Origin: Lysobacteraceae bacterium 2PB
GTDB taxonomy: Bacteria > Pseudomonadota > Gammaproteobacteria > Xanthomonadales > Xanthomonadaceae
Assembly: GCA_005502915.1 (NCBI GenBank)
Contig: SCMT01000005.1
Span: forward strand, 62,001-126,000
Reading direction: 5' to 3'
Length of the DNA stretch: 64,000 bases
Below, one piece after another: positions 19,435 through 28,912 of the stretch (positions are counted from its first letter, which is position 1; the number at the start of each line of letters is the position of its first letter). Under the pieces are notes generated by a model. The model made no database searches. It saw only the letters and a program-made list of their open reading frames with translations, and was not told the origin of the DNA. Both the position numbers and the translations under genes were made by a program.

Positions 19435-19981
19435 GACTCCTGCCTCCGTCATTGCGCGCGCCATGCGCGGCATGCTGCTTTCGGCCCTGGTCGTCGCGGT
19501 CGCGCTGCCGGCCTTCGCCTGGGCGCGCGGCACCGACCGCAACCAGCCGATGGACATCAAGGCCGGCAAGCAGGAGGGCACGCTCGACGGCAACAGCGTG
19601 AACGTGCTGTCCGGCGGCGTCACCATCACCCAGGGCACGCTGGACATCCAGGCCGCCCGCGCCGACATCCACCAGCGCGGCGGCGACGTTGTCCGCGCAG
19701 TGCTCACCGGCAGCCAGGCGCAGCTCAAGCAGCAGATGGATGACGGTACCTGGATGACCGCCAGGGCCGATCGCATCGATTACGACATGGGCACCGACGT
19801 GATCGTGCTCACCGGCAACTACACCGTCAGCACCGTACGCGGCAGCACCAGCGGCCAGAAGATGACCTACGACCTGAAGACCGGTCGCGTCGAGAGCGGC
19901 GGCGAAGGCAATGGTCCGGTCACGCTGCGCATCCTGCCCAAGACCGCCCAGGCCAAGCCGGCGACGCAGGGCAAACCCTGA
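19415..19981 (+). CDS. lptA: LPS transport periplasmic protein LptA
   Basis: Periplasmic bridge protein (188 aa) of the Lpt machinery. A long N-region and hydrophobic stretch ([17 protein letters not shown] near 20-36) form the signal peptide. The OstA-type domain follows, with [14 protein letters not shown] near 45-58 and [14 protein letters not shown] near 130-143. I chose the ATG nested 20 nt inside the lptC 3' end; the internal ATG at residue 17 is an alternative. The stop is fused to the lptB start (TGATG). Confidence 0.9.
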   Translation: MSQPVAKTPASVIARAMRGMLLSALVVAVALPAFAWARGTDRNQPMDIKAGKQEGTLDGNSVNVLSGGVTITQGTLDIQAARADIHQRGGDVVRAVLTGSQAQLKQQMDDGTWMTARADRIDYDMGTDVIVLTGNYTVSTVRGSTSGQKMTYDLKTGRVESGGEGNGPVTLRILPKTAQAKPATQGKP

Positions 19982-20700
19982 TGCTGGTCGCCGAAGGGCT
20001 GCGCAAGCGCTACAAGTCGCGCGAGGTCGTCCGCAATTTCGGGCTCCGCCTGGATGCGGGCGAAGTGGTCGGCCTCCTCGGACCGAACGGCGCGGGCAAG
20101 ACCACCTGCTTCTACATGATCGTCGGCCTCGTGCCGGCCGATGCCGGGAGCATCGTGCTGGACGGCCACGACATCACCGGCGAACCGATGTACGCCCGCG
20201 CCAAGCGCGGCGTCGGCTACCTCCCGCAGGAACCCTCGGTGTTCCGCAAGCTCACCGTCGCCGACAACCTGCGCCTGGTCCTGGAACTGCGTCCCGACCT
20301 GAACCGCGCGAGCCGCGAGCGCGAACTGGAAAGCCTGCTCGACGAACTGCAGGTGACGCATGTGGCCGACCAGATCGGCGCCAGCCTCTCCGGTGGCGAA
20401 CGCCGTCGCGTGGAGATCGCGCGCGCGCTGGCCGCGAAGCCCAGGCTGATGCTGCTCGACGAGCCGTTCGCGGGTGTCGATCCGATTTCGGTCGGCGAGA
20501 TCCAGCGCATCATCCGGCATCTGAAGAATCGCGGGATCGGCGTGCTGATCACCGACCACAGCGTGCGCGAGACGCTGGGCATCTGCGATCGCGCCTACAT
20601 CCTCAGCGAAGGCGCCGTGCTCGCACAGGGCGCCCCCGAAGCGCTGCTGGCCAACCAGGATGTGCGCCGCGTGTACCTCGGCGACGCGTTCACCCTGTAA
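19981..20700 (+). CDS. lptB: LPS export ABC transporter ATP-binding protein LptB
   Basis: Cytoplasmic ATPase (239 aa) that powers LPS extraction. Walker [10 protein letters not shown] is at 34-42, the Q-loop in [12 protein letters not shown] near 79-90, signature LSGGE at 136-140, and Walker B LMLLDEP at 156-162 with catalytic Glu161. The switch His is in TDHSVRETL near 193-201. All elements are intact. LptF and LptG are not in this window, as is usual for this split arrangement. Confidence 0.97.
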   Translation: MLVAEGLRKRYKSREVVRNFGLRLDAGEVVGLLGPNGAGKTTCFYMIVGLVPADAGSIVLDGHDITGEPMYARAKRGVGYLPQEPSVFRKLTVADNLRLVLELRPDLNRASRERELESLLDELQVTHVADQIGASLSGGERRRVEIARALAAKPRLMLLDEPFAGVDPISVGEIQRIIRHLKNRGIGVLITDHSVRETLGICDRAYILSEGAVLAQGAPEALLANQDVRRVYLGDAFTL

Positions 20701-20851
20701 GGTCGCACGGGACGTCAGCGCGTCGTGCGAGGCCCTGGGCTGGCGACATCGGCACCGCGTCGGGCACCTCGTCGGGAATCGCGAGCACCGTCTCACAAAT
20801 GAATCCACGCAAGGATCGCGCCAATCGTCGTAAACGCACTACCATAGGGAC

Positions 20852-22303
20852 ATGAAGCCTCGCCTGCAGACATCGCTCGGGCAGCAACTGGTCCTGACGC
20901 CGCAACTGCGTCAGGCCCTGCACCTGTTGCAGTTGTCCTCGCTCGAACTCGAGGCCGAAATCACCACGGCGGTCGAAAGCAACCCGCTGCTGGACTGGGA
21001 CGAAGCCGAATCCGCAGCCGAAGTGCCGGAAGGCATGCCCGACATCCCCGCGCCGGAAGCGCCCGTTCCGGCGGCCGAAGACGCGTCCGATACGCCGCGC
21101 GACAGCGACGAGGCCGACTGGGAACCGCCGGACAGCTGGAGCACCACCAGCTCGGGCAGCGGTAGCGGGTCGGGGAGCGACGAGGACGGCCTGGACCCGA
21201 TGGACCGCCTGGTCCACACCGAATCCCTGCACGACCACCTGTCCTGGCAGCTGCGCCTGACCCGCCTGTCCGCGCGCGACATGCAGATCGGCGCCGCGCT
21301 GATCGACGCGATCGAGGACGACGGCTACCTCCGCGAACCGCTGGACGAGATCGCGCAGACCCTGCGGCCGGAGATCGACGCCACACCGGCCGAAATCCTG
21401 ACGGTACTGCGCCAGATCCAGCGCTTCGACCCACTCGGCGTGGGTGCCCGGGATCTGCGCGAATGCCTGACCCTGCAGATCGACGCCTTGTCCGACGACA
21501 CGCCGGGCAAGGCGCTGGCGCAGCGCATCGTGGCCGGTCCGCTGGAGCGGTTGCCGAAGATCGGCGCCGACGGCCTGGCGCACGAACTCTCTGCGCCGGC
21601 CGACGAGGTCGCGGTCGCCCTCCAGCTGGTGCGGTCGCTCGACCCGCGCCCGGGCTCGCAGGTCGGGGGCATGAGCGCCGACACCTACATCACCCCGGAT
21701 TGCGTGATCTGGCGCCACCAGGGCATCTGGCGTGCGGCACTGGCCGGCAGCCACACCCGGCTGACCATCCATCGCGGCTACGAGAGCATGATCCAGCGCG
21801 CGAGCAGCAGCGATGCCAGCTACCTGCGCGGACGCCTGCAGGAGGCCCGCTGGCTGCTCAAGCACCTGGAGGCACGCGGCGACACCCTGCTCAAGGTCGT
21901 GCGCTGCCTGATCCGCCAGCAATCGGGCTATCTGGAATTCGGCGAGCAGGCGCTGCGCCCGCTGACCCTGCGCGAAGTCGCAGCGGAAGTCGGCCTGCAC
22001 GAATCGACCGTTTCGCGTGCGATCGCGCGCAAATACGCGATGACACCGCGCGGCACGCTGCCACTTCGCAGCTTCTTCGCGTCCGGCGTGGGCAGCGACG
22101 AAGGCGGCGAAACCTCCAGCACCGCGATCCAGTCGATGATCAAGCGACTGATCGAAGCCGAGAATCCGCGCAAGCCGCTGTCCGATGCCAAGCTGGCCGA
22201 CACGCTCAAGGCCTCCGGCGTGCCTGTGGCGCGCCGCACCGTCGCCAAGTACCGCGAGGCGATGAACATTCCCGCGTCGCATGAACGCGTGCGCATGGCC
22301 TGA
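20852..22303 (+). CDS. rpoN: RNA polymerase sigma-54 factor
   Basis: Sigma-54 (483 aa) directing enhancer-dependent transcription from -24/-12 promoters. Region I (about 1-50) is Gln/Leu rich (SLGQQLVLTPQLRQALHLLQ). Residues 50-125 form an acidic Ser/Gly-rich linker. The core-binding region follows, then the HTH, and the RpoN box ARRTVAKYRE sits near 460-469. Located after lptB as in many proteobacteria and followed by hpf. The 151-nt gap from lptB may contain its own promoter, but none is clear. Confidence 0.97.
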   Translation: MKPRLQTSLGQQLVLTPQLRQALHLLQLSSLELEAEITTAVESNPLLDWDEAESAAEVPEGMPDIPAPEAPVPAAEDASDTPRDSDEADWEPPDSWSTTSSGSGSGSGSDEDGLDPMDRLVHTESLHDHLSWQLRLTRLSARDMQIGAALIDAIEDDGYLREPLDEIAQTLRPEIDATPAEILTVLRQIQRFDPLGVGARDLRECLTLQIDALSDDTPGKALAQRIVAGPLERLPKIGADGLAHELSAPADEVAVALQLVRSLDPRPGSQVGGMSADTYITPDCVIWRHQGIWRAALAGSHTRLTIHRGYESMIQRASSSDASYLRGRLQEARWLLKHLEARGDTLLKVVRCLIRQQSGYLEFGEQALRPLTLREVAAEVGLHESTVSRAIARKYAMTPRGTLPLRSFFASGVGSDEGGETSSTAIQSMIKRLIEAENPRKPLSDAKLADTLKASGVPVARRTVAKYREAMNIPASHERVRMA

Positions 22304-22363
22304 GAGGCCGATCGCATCGCGCCGGGCCGCCTGATCGCGGTCAAAAAACAGTGCATTCCGCGC

Positions 22364-22391
22364 TTGCGCCGCCGCCCCGCTGGGGTACTCT
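22364..22391 (+). promoter_or_regulatory. Possible sigma-70 promoter upstream of hpf
   Basis: TTGCGC (22364-22369), a 16-nt spacer and TACTCT (22386-22391) lie in the 257-nt rpoN-hpf spacer, about 170 nt before hpf. Match is moderate (3/6 and 4/6). The long leader that would result shows no ORF I trust. Confidence 0.3.
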
Positions 22392-22560
22392 GTGAACGAG
22401 GGATGGTTCGGGCGCGACAGGGCCTTGCAATCGAAGCCTGCGGGCCCGATCTCTCCCGGTACGACGGTGCCGGAACCGGCATTGTCGGCATCGCGGCGGT
22501 GGCCGTCCGGGCCCCACGCGGCGGTGCGCGCCCAGGCCCGGCATCCAGAGGACACCGTCG

Positions 22561-22890
22561 ATGCGTATCGAAACCCACGGCCACCAGCTCGAAGTCACTC
22601 CCGCCCTGCGCGACTACGTCGAAACCAAGCTCGCGCGACTCGGTCGGCATTTCGAACACCCGATGGATACCGTCCGCACCCAGCTGAGCATCAACAAGCC
22701 GCAACACTGCGCCGAAGCCACCATCCACATCGCCGGGCGCACCCTGCACGCCGACGCGAACGGCCAGGACATGTATGCCGCGATCGACCTCCTCGCCGAC
22801 AAACTGGATCGACTGCTCTTGAAGCACAAGGAAAAGATGGTCGATCATCACCGCGGCGAAAGCCTCGCCCAGCTGGGGGATGCCGGCTGA
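22561..22890 (+). CDS. hpf: Ribosome hibernation-promoting factor, short form
   Basis: A 109-residue HPF/YfiA-fold protein, the short form that promotes 100S ribosome dimers in stationary phase. It shows the family N-terminus IETHGHQLEVTPALRDYV near 3-20 and the basic C-terminal helix KLDRLLLKHKEKMVDHH near 81-97. The position directly after rpoN is conserved across gammaproteobacteria. There is no C-terminal dimerisation extension, so it is not the long form. Confidence 0.93.
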   Translation: MRIETHGHQLEVTPALRDYVETKLARLGRHFEHPMDTVRTQLSINKPQHCAEATIHIAGRTLHADANGQDMYAAIDLLADKLDRLLLKHKEKMVDHHRGESLAQLGDAG

Positions 22891-23016
22891 TCCGCTGAGC
22901 CTCGCATCAGCACCACCGACGACCGCAGTTCGATGCGGCGGCAACCGCCGCGCATCGCTGCGGTCGTTCTCTTGTCCACGCCTCCTCTCCACGCACCTGC
23001 GACCGCCACCTCCGAC

Positions 23017-23964
23017 ATGAACGCCAGCATCAGCGCCCGCGACCTGTTCGACCAACTGCACGAGCGCCTGGGCCTGCGCTGGGTGGCGGGACAACGCGGC
23101 CAGGAGCGCGTGCTGGAAGCGGTCGAGACCGTCGCGCGCCGTCCGTCGCTCGCCGGCTACCTGAACATCATCTACCCGAACAAGGTGCAGATCCTCGGCA
23201 CCGAGGAACTGGCCTGGCTGGACGCGCTCGATGCACGCCAGCGCTGGGAGACGATCGAGAAGATCATCCAGTTCCGGCCGCTGGCGATGGTGATCAGCAA
23301 GAGCCAGCCCTGCCCCGAGGACCTGCGCGCCGCCGCCGAGGAATCGGACACCCCGCTGTGGTGTTCGCCGCGCCGCGGACACGAGCTGTTCAATCACGTC
23401 CAGTACCACCTCGCGCGCAAGCTCGCACCGCGCCTCACCGTGCACGGCGTGTTCATGGAGATCTACTCGATCGGCGTGCTCATCACCGGCGAATCCGGCG
23501 CAGGCAAGAGCGAACTCGCGCTGGAACTGGTGACGCGCGGCCACCGCCTCGTCGCCGACGACGCCCCCGAATTCACCCAGATCGCGCCCGACGTGCTCGA
23601 CGGCGCCTGCCCGGACCTGCTGCAGGACCTGCTGGAAGTGCGCGGCCTCGGCATCCTCAACGTGCGCCAGATGTTCGGCGACACCGCGGTCAAGCGGAAC
23701 AAGTACCTGCGCCTGATCGTGCACCTGACGCGCCCGCACCTCGAACCGCAGGCGACCGGCATCGAACGCCTCACCGGCGAGCTCGGCTCGCGCCGCGTGC
23801 TCGACCTCGACGTGCCGATGATCACCCTGCCGGTGATGCCCGGCCGCAACCTGGCCGTGCTCACCGAAGCTGCCGCGCGCGCGCACATCCTGCGCATCAA
23901 GGGCGTCGACCCGGCCGCGGCGTTCATGGCCCGCCACTCGCACTTCCTGGAGCGTGCGGAATGA
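23017..23964 (+). CDS. hprK: HPr kinase/phosphorylase
   Basis: Bifunctional enzyme (315 aa) that phosphorylates or dephosphorylates a Ser of HPr in response to metabolic state. Visible landmarks: [13 protein letters not shown] near 142-154 with the catalytic His, Walker A GESGAGKS at 158-165, ADDAPEF near 180-186, and the HprK signature [12 protein letters not shown] near 206-217. I chose the ATG at 23017, giving [10 protein letters not shown]; the ORF opens 28 codons earlier in an atypical Pro/Arg stretch. The stop overlaps rapZ (ATGA). No HPr, ptsN or EIIA gene is next to it here. Confidence 0.94.
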   Translation: MNASISARDLFDQLHERLGLRWVAGQRGQERVLEAVETVARRPSLAGYLNIIYPNKVQILGTEELAWLDALDARQRWETIEKIIQFRPLAMVISKSQPCPEDLRAAAEESDTPLWCSPRRGHELFNHVQYHLARKLAPRLTVHGVFMEIYSIGVLITGESGAGKSELALELVTRGHRLVADDAPEFTQIAPDVLDGACPDLLQDLLEVRGLGILNVRQMFGDTAVKRNKYLRLIVHLTRPHLEPQATGIERLTGELGSRRVLDLDVPMITLPVMPGRNLAVLTEAAARAHILRIKGVDPAAAFMARHSHFLERAE

Positions 23965-24854
23965 GCCCCCCCGATACCGAACGCGTGGCCGCGAACCCGA
24001 AGCTGATCATCGTCAGCGGCATGTCCGGCAGCGGCAAGTCGATCGCGCTGCACACCTTCGAGGACCTGGATTTCTACTGCGTCGACAACCTGCCGGCGGA
24101 ACTGCTGCCCGAATTCGTGCGCAGCGCGACCGGCAAGAGCGACCTGCCGCCCAAGCTCGCTGTCGGCATCGACGTGCGCAGCCGCAACACCGACCTGTCG
24201 ACCCTGCCCTCGCTGCTCTCGAAGGCCGGCGAACTGGGCCTCGATCCGAAGCTGGTGTTCTTCGACGCCAGCGACGACGTGCTGATCAAGCGCTACGCCG
24301 AAACCCGCCGCCGCCACCCGCTGAGCCACCTCGGCCTGACCCTGCACGAGGCGATCGCACTGGAACGGCGCATGCTCAAGCCGCTGCGCGCGCTTGCCGA
24401 CATCAGCATCGACACCAGCGAGACCAACGTCCACCAGATGCGTCGGCGCGTGATCGCCGAGCTAGACCTCGCGGCGGAACGCCCGGTATCGCTGCTGTTC
24501 GAATCCTTCGCCTACCGGCGTGGCGTACCCGCCGACGCCGACTTCGTCTTCGACGCACGCTGCCTGCCCAACCCGCATTGGGACGCGAAACTGCGCCCGC
24601 TGTCCGGCCGCGACCAGGGCGTGCGCGACTACCTCGCCGCGCAGCCGGAAGTCGGCGAATACGTCGCGCAGGTCACCGCCTTCCTCGATACCTGGATGCC
24701 GCGCATCCAGGCCGACACCCGCAGCTACATCACCGTCGCCTTCGGCTGCACCGGCGGCAAGCACCGCTCGGTCTACCTCGCCGAAACCCTTGCCGCCCAT
24801 GCCCGCGACAAGGGCTGGCGCGAAGTGGCGACGTATCATCGGGAACTGGAGTAA
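23961..24854 (+). CDS. rapZ: RNase adapter protein RapZ
   Basis: Nucleotide- and RNA-binding adapter (297 aa) that in enterobacteria delivers the sRNA GlmZ to RNase E and so tunes GlmS. Walker A GMSGSGKS lies near 20-27 and FYCVDNLP near 39-46. The C-terminal domain has the conserved [15 protein letters not shown] near 264-278. Whether the GlmZ circuit exists in this lineage is unknown. Translationally coupled to hprK; the next gene converges 7 nt away with no visible terminator. Confidence 0.95.
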   Translation: MSPPDTERVAANPKLIIVSGMSGSGKSIALHTFEDLDFYCVDNLPAELLPEFVRSATGKSDLPPKLAVGIDVRSRNTDLSTLPSLLSKAGELGLDPKLVFFDASDDVLIKRYAETRRRHPLSHLGLTLHEAIALERRMLKPLRALADISIDTSETNVHQMRRRVIAELDLAAERPVSLLFESFAYRRGVPADADFVFDARCLPNPHWDAKLRPLSGRDQGVRDYLAAQPEVGEYVAQVTAFLDTWMPRIQADTRSYITVAFGCTGGKHRSVYLAETLAAHARDKGWREVATYHRELE

Positions 24855-24861
24855 GCCTTCG

Positions 24862-25935
24862 TCATTCCAGCGCGGAAGCAATGCGCATGCGAACGGCATC
24901 ATGGTGACCGAGCCATGCCGCGAAAGCCGGTGCGACGCACTTCGCCACGGCATCGGAGACTTCCGGCGTAGCGAGCCGGTCGCGCGTCGGCCGGGCATAC
25001 GCAGGATCCGCCAGCCGGACGCAGACCACCGCCCGCAGCCCCTGGCCGATCGCGCGTTCGAGATCCTCTACGCCCTCGCCGTCGATCGCGAGGGCCGTCG
25101 ATTGCCGGGCGCCCTGCACGAGGCCGCGCAACAGTCCGGCGACATGCGTCCCGCCGTCGGTCGTGCGGCACACGTTCGCGAAACTCTCGACGCGCGTGTC
25201 GCGACATGAGGTCCATGTCGCGACCGCTTCGATGCGGACGCCATCGACCAGACCCGTGCAGACGAACGGCGCCTCGTCGAGGCGCAGTCCCTCGCGGCGC
25301 AGCGCGGCATCGAGCATGCCGGACAGGCCGTCTGGCACATGGAACCTGCGTTCGCGCCGATCGGTGAAACACAAGCTCAGGCCCGGAAACAGACAGGCCA
25401 GTTCGTGGAGGCGGGCCGTGATCGCATCCGTCTCGATCGGTTGATCGCCGAAGATCTCCGGATCGGGCAGTACACGCACGTGCGTGCCGTGCCGATCTGT
25501 CGGCCCGACTTCGACCAGAGGCCCGAGCGGCGATCCGCGCGCGCAGGACTGGGTGTACTCGCGCCCTTCCCTGAAGATGCGCAGCGCCAGATGCTGCGAG
25601 AGCACGCAGACCGGGAAAAGGCCAACGCCACGCGGCCCGAGGTGCTCGTGCGGCGCATGCCCGTCCAGCGTCGGCGCATCGTGGAAACGGGTCAATGCGA
25701 GTTCCGCGAACGGCAGGCCGTCGACCTCGTCCACGCGCATGCCGCGCCCATTGTCCTCGACGATGAAGGCGCCTTCGGCGTCGATCTCGACGCGGATCTC
25801 GTCGCATGCGCAGGACAGATGTTCGTCGAAGGCATTGGCGATCAGCTCCCATAGCAACTGCAAACGGCCGGAGCCATCGTGCGTATCGCCGACATACATC
25901 CCGGGTCGTTTCCTGATCGCTTCGATCGAATGCAT
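24862..25935 (-). CDS. GyrB/ParE-like ATPase-transducer protein lacking TOPRIM
   Basis: A 357-residue protein homologous to the N-terminal half of GyrB. It starts at the RKRPGMYVGDT motif (8-18) and stops just where TOPRIM would begin. The GHKL site looks usable: Glu30 (catalytic base) and Asn34 in ELIANAFDEH, Asp61 in EDNGRG, GVG near 103-105, and Thr151 in HGTHVRV. The transducer keeps TDGGTHVAGLL (259-269), but the QTK loop reads PTR (316-318), replacing the ATP-contacting Lys with Arg. No DNA-cleavage Tyr or metal site is present. Stop codons are absent throughout, so it does not look like a decaying gene. The role is unknown; a nucleotide-dependent dimerising clamp is conceivable. Confidence 0.75.
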   Translation of the reverse strand: MHSIEAIRKRPGMYVGDTHDGSGRLQLLWELIANAFDEHLSCACDEIRVEIDAEGAFIVEDNGRGMRVDEVDGLPFAELALTRFHDAPTLDGHAPHEHLGPRGVGLFPVCVLSQHLALRIFREGREYTQSCARGSPLGPLVEVGPTDRHGTHVRVLPDPEIFGDQPIETDAITARLHELACLFPGLSLCFTDRRERRFHVPDGLSGMLDAALRREGLRLDEAPFVCTGLVDGVRIEAVATWTSCRDTRVESFANVCRTTDGGTHVAGLLRGLVQGARQSTALAIDGEGVEDLERAIGQGLRAVVCVRLADPAYARPTRDRLATPEVSDAVAKCVAPAFAAWLGHHDAVRMRIASALE

Positions 25936-26015
25936 CGGTGATTACTCCTTGCGTCGTGCGCATGCACGCCCAGATCGTTCAGATGGCACACCGTTGCGCA
26001 GCACTGCCACGGCTT

Positions 26016-26897
26016 TCAACGCGAAACGCGCGGCCTGCTTCGCACCACCAGCGCGATCCCGCCAAGGATGGCGAGGCTGGCGAACAGCAGCCGCCAGGTC
26101 GGCGCTTCGCCCAGCAGCATGATGCCGGCGATCGCGGCGATCGCGGGCACGCTGAGCTGTACGGTGGCGGCGCTGGCGGCACGGAGGTGGGGCAATGCGG
26201 TGTACCAGATCGCATAGCCGACGCCGGAGGTCAGCGCGCCGGAGACCACGGCGCAGGCGATGCCGGCGGCCTCGGCATGGGCATCGCGCAACAGGAACAG
26301 GCTGAGCACCAGTGCGAACGGGACCGCACGGATGAAATTGCCGGCGGTCTTCGCCGTGGCGTCGCCTGCGCCGCGTCCGCGCAGGGAATACGCGCCCCAG
26401 GCGACGCCCGCGGCGACCATCATCAGCGCACCTGCGATCGGCGGTGCCGAGACACCGGGCAGGAGCAGTGCCGTCAGCCCGCCGAGGGCGAGCGCGAGCC
26501 CGCACCATTGCATCGCGGCGAGACGTTCGCCGGCGAACAGGCCGCGACCGATCATCGTCGCCTGCACCGCACCGAACAGCAGCAGCGCGCCGGTGCCGGT
26601 CGAGAGCGAAAGATAGGCGAATGAGAAGCCGGCGGCGTAGACGAACAGGGCGAACGCGGAGAGCAGGTCGCCGCCGGTTGGCGCGCCGCCACGCAGGCGG
26701 ACGATCAGCCAGAGCACGAGCGCACCGGACACCAGCCGCAGGGAGGTGAAGCTCGCTGCGTCGATGCCGCCATCGCGCAAGGCCAGCCGGCACAGCACGG
26801 AGTTGCCCGCGAACGCCAGCATCGCAGCGGCGACCACCAGCCACAGCCGCGTGCCGGTCAGCACCTGCACGCGGTCAGGTGCCCTGTCGGCCCGCAC
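26016..26897 (-). CDS. EamA/DMT family transporter
   Basis: A 293-residue inner-membrane protein of the drug/metabolite transporter superfamily with ten predicted hydrophobic segments arranged as two EamA repeats (about 18-140 and 155-287). The second repeat ends with the usual LLGEAPTWR near 260-268. The substrate cannot be inferred. The reported start is a GTG that overlaps the lgt stop by 23 nt; an in-frame GTG at 26870 would remove the overlap. Probably co-transcribed downstream of lgt. Confidence 0.87.
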   Translation of the reverse strand: MRADRAPDRVQVLTGTRLWLVVAAAMLAFAGNSVLCRLALRDGGIDAASFTSLRLVSGALVLWLIVRLRGGAPTGGDLLSAFALFVYAAGFSFAYLSLSTGTGALLLFGAVQATMIGRGLFAGERLAAMQWCGLALALGGLTALLLPGVSAPPIAGALMMVAAGVAWGAYSLRGRGAGDATAKTAGNFIRAVPFALVLSLFLLRDAHAEAAGIACAVVSGALTSGVGYAIWYTALPHLRAASAATVQLSVPAIAAIAGIMLLGEAPTWRLLFASLAILGGIALVVRSRPRVSR

Positions 26898-27660
26898 GAT
26901 ACGCGCGGACGAGCAGCACGATGCCGAAGAGCACGAACGGCACGCTCAGCCATTGTCCGACCGAGATCAGCTGGCCCGCTTCGTAGGCCGCCTGCGGGGT
27001 CTTCACGATCTCCACCAGGATGCGCACGCCGAAGATCAGCACCAGCATCCAGCCGAGCAGCAGCCCGCGCGGCGTGTCGGCGCCGGTGCGCGCGTAGATC
27101 GCGCGCAGCACGAAGAAGATCAGCAGGTAACCGAAGGCTTCGTAGAGCTGGGCCGGATGGCGCGGCAGCGCATCGACGGCTTCGAAGACCACGCCCCACT
27201 GCCCACCGGTGGGATTACCGACGATCTCGGAGTTGAGGAAGTTCGCCGTGCGGATGAACACCGCGACCAGCGCCGAGGGAATCGCCATGCGATCGAGCAG
27301 CCACGCGAACGGCAACTGCAGCTTCCGGCAGGCCAGCCACATGCCGACGACCACGCCGATGACGCCGCCATGGCTGGCCAGCCCGCCTTCCCAGATGCGC
27401 AGGATGGCCAGCGGGTTCGACAGGTAGTAATCAGGCTCGTAGAACAGGCAGTGGACGATGCGCGCACCGACCACCGCGCCGATCAGTGCGTACATCAGCA
27501 GCGCATCGGCATGCTGCTCGGGCACGCCTTCGCGGCGGAACATGCGGGCGAGGATGCGCTGCCCGACGAAGAAACCGCCGACGAACAGCAGCCCGTACCA
27601 GCGCAGCGAGACCTGTCCGATCTGCAGCGCGATCGGGTCGAAATTCCAGTGGATCAGCAT
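26875..27660 (-). CDS. lgt: Prolipoprotein diacylglyceryl transferase, Bacteroidetes-like form
   Basis: Membrane enzyme (261 aa) that adds diacylglycerol to the lipobox Cys of prolipoproteins. HGG near 97-99 and the signature region RTANFLNSEIVGN (137-149) are present, plus RHPAQLYEA near 167-175. The signature and the NPT/RHPAQLYEAF layout resemble Lgt of Bacteroidetes more than the proteobacterial type. The usual Gly of RxGNFxN is Ala. A second Lgt with the standard signature is encoded at 42221-43096. Both frames are intact, so this one may be acquired or specialised. Confidence 0.85.
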   Translation of the reverse strand: MLIHWNFDPIALQIGQVSLRWYGLLFVGGFFVGQRILARMFRREGVPEQHADALLMYALIGAVVGARIVHCLFYEPDYYLSNPLAILRIWEGGLASHGGVIGVVVGMWLACRKLQLPFAWLLDRMAIPSALVAVFIRTANFLNSEIVGNPTGGQWGVVFEAVDALPRHPAQLYEAFGYLLIFFVLRAIYARTGADTPRGLLLGWMLVLIFGVRILVEIVKTPQAAYEAGQLISVGQWLSVPFVLFGIVLLVRAYRAGRQGT

Positions 27661-27691
27661 GCGTGGGAAAAATCCTGGAAATGGATGCGGT

Positions 27692-28912
27692 TCATACGCC
27701 GGCGGCGTGCCGCCACAGCGCCCGGTTCAGCGGGGCGATCTTCCCGGCCAGGCCCAGTGCATGGCCGCGCAACAGCGTGGTGACCAGGTCGTCGTTGGAG
27801 AACACGCGGTTGATGGCACCGAAGGCATAGGCGGACGCCGTGGCGTCGCTGCGACGGGCACGGGCCCAGCGCGCGAGGCGGTGCGGCGCGGCCCAGTCGG
27901 CCTTGCGCGCCTGCGCCGAGACGACCATCTCGCGCAGCGCGGCCACATCGCGCAGACCGAGGTTGACGCCCTGCCCGGCCAGCGGATGCACCACGTGCGC
28001 GGCGTCGCCCATCGCGAGCACGCGACCCTGGACATAGGTCTGCGCGAGCTGGCGGCGCAGCGGGAAGGCCACGCGTGGCGTCAGCGGCCTGCAGTCGCCG
28101 AGCCGCGACGCGAACGCGCGGGTCAGTTCCTCGGCGAAGGCGGCATCGTCGAGCGCGACCACGCGCGTCGCCTCGTCGTCGGGCAGCGTCCAGACGATCG
28201 AACTGACGTGCGGCGCCTCGGGCCACGGCGCGCAGGGCAGGAAGGCCAGCGGCCCGGTCGGCAGGAAGCGCTGCCAGGCGGTGTCTTCGTGCGCATGTTC
28301 GGTGGCGATGTAGGCCACCACGCCCTGCTGGCCGTAGTCGGCGGTGCGGGTGGTGATGCCGGCGAGATAGCGCAGCGCGGAACGTCCACCGTCCGCAGCG
28401 ATCGCGATCCGCGCCTCGATGCGCAGGCCGTCGTCGAGTTCGAGGGTTGCGACACCGTCCGGGTCGGCGTCGCTGTCCTGGGTCAGCGCGACCACCGACG
28501 CCGGGCAGCGCAGCACCACGTCGGAGGCGCGCAGCGCGGCCCACAGCCGGTCCTGCAGCAGCGCGTTCTCGACGATCCAGCCCAGCTGGCGCACCGCGAC
28601 CTCGTCGGCATCGAAGCACAGCTCGTCGCCGCCGGCCGCGTCCCAGACGCGCATGCGTCGGTAGGGCTGCGCACGTGCGTCGAGAATGGTCTCCCACACG
28701 CCCAGCGCGGACAGCAGCGCGGCGTTGTCGGGGGCGAAGGCGTAGACGCGCAGGTCGTGTTCGTCGCGGGTCCATGCGGCGGGTTCGCTGCGTTCGATCA
28801 GGGTGACCTGCAGGCCCTGCCGCGACAGCGACAGCGCACAGGCGGCGCCGACCACGCCACCGCCGACCACGGCGGCATCGACGCGACGACCACTACCGGA
28901 ACGGCGATTCAT
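27692..28912 (-). CDS. FAD-dependent monooxygenase, UbiH/UbiI/VisC family
   Basis: A 406-residue flavoprotein hydroxylase, probably acting on the ubiquinone ring. The Rossmann FAD loop GGGVVG is near 17-22, the DG motif AADGGRSALR near 168-177, and the second FAD motif GDAAHVVHPLAGQGVNLGLRD near 300-320 is very well conserved. Which ring carbon it hydroxylates (UbiF, UbiI or UbiM-like) cannot be decided by eye. Its ATG overlaps the stop of the upstream ubiH gene (ATGA), so the two form a translationally coupled pair. Confidence 0.88.
   Translation of the reverse strand: MNRRSGSGRRVDAAVVGGGVVGAACALSLSRQGLQVTLIERSEPAAWTRDEHDLRVYAFAPDNAALLSALGVWETILDARAQPYRRMRVWDAAGGDELCFDADEVAVRQLGWIVENALLQDRLWAALRASDVVLRCPASVVALTQDSDADPDGVATLELDDGLRIEARIAIAADGGRSALRYLAGITTRTADYGQQGVVAYIATEHAHEDTAWQRFLPTGPLAFLPCAPWPEAPHVSSIVWTLPDDEATRVVALDDAAFAEELTRAFASRLGDCRPLTPRVAFPLRRQLAQTYVQGRVLAMGDAAHVVHPLAGQGVNLGLRDVAALREMVVSAQARKADWAAPHRLARWARARRSDATASAYAFGAINRVFSNDDLVTTLLRGHALGLAGKIAPLNRALWRHAAGV

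Noticed and set aside
24862-25935. GyrB-like gene as a decayed pseudogene
   Set aside because: The frame is intact over 357 codons with ATP-site residues kept, so decay is not supported; truncation relative to GyrB is at a domain boundary.
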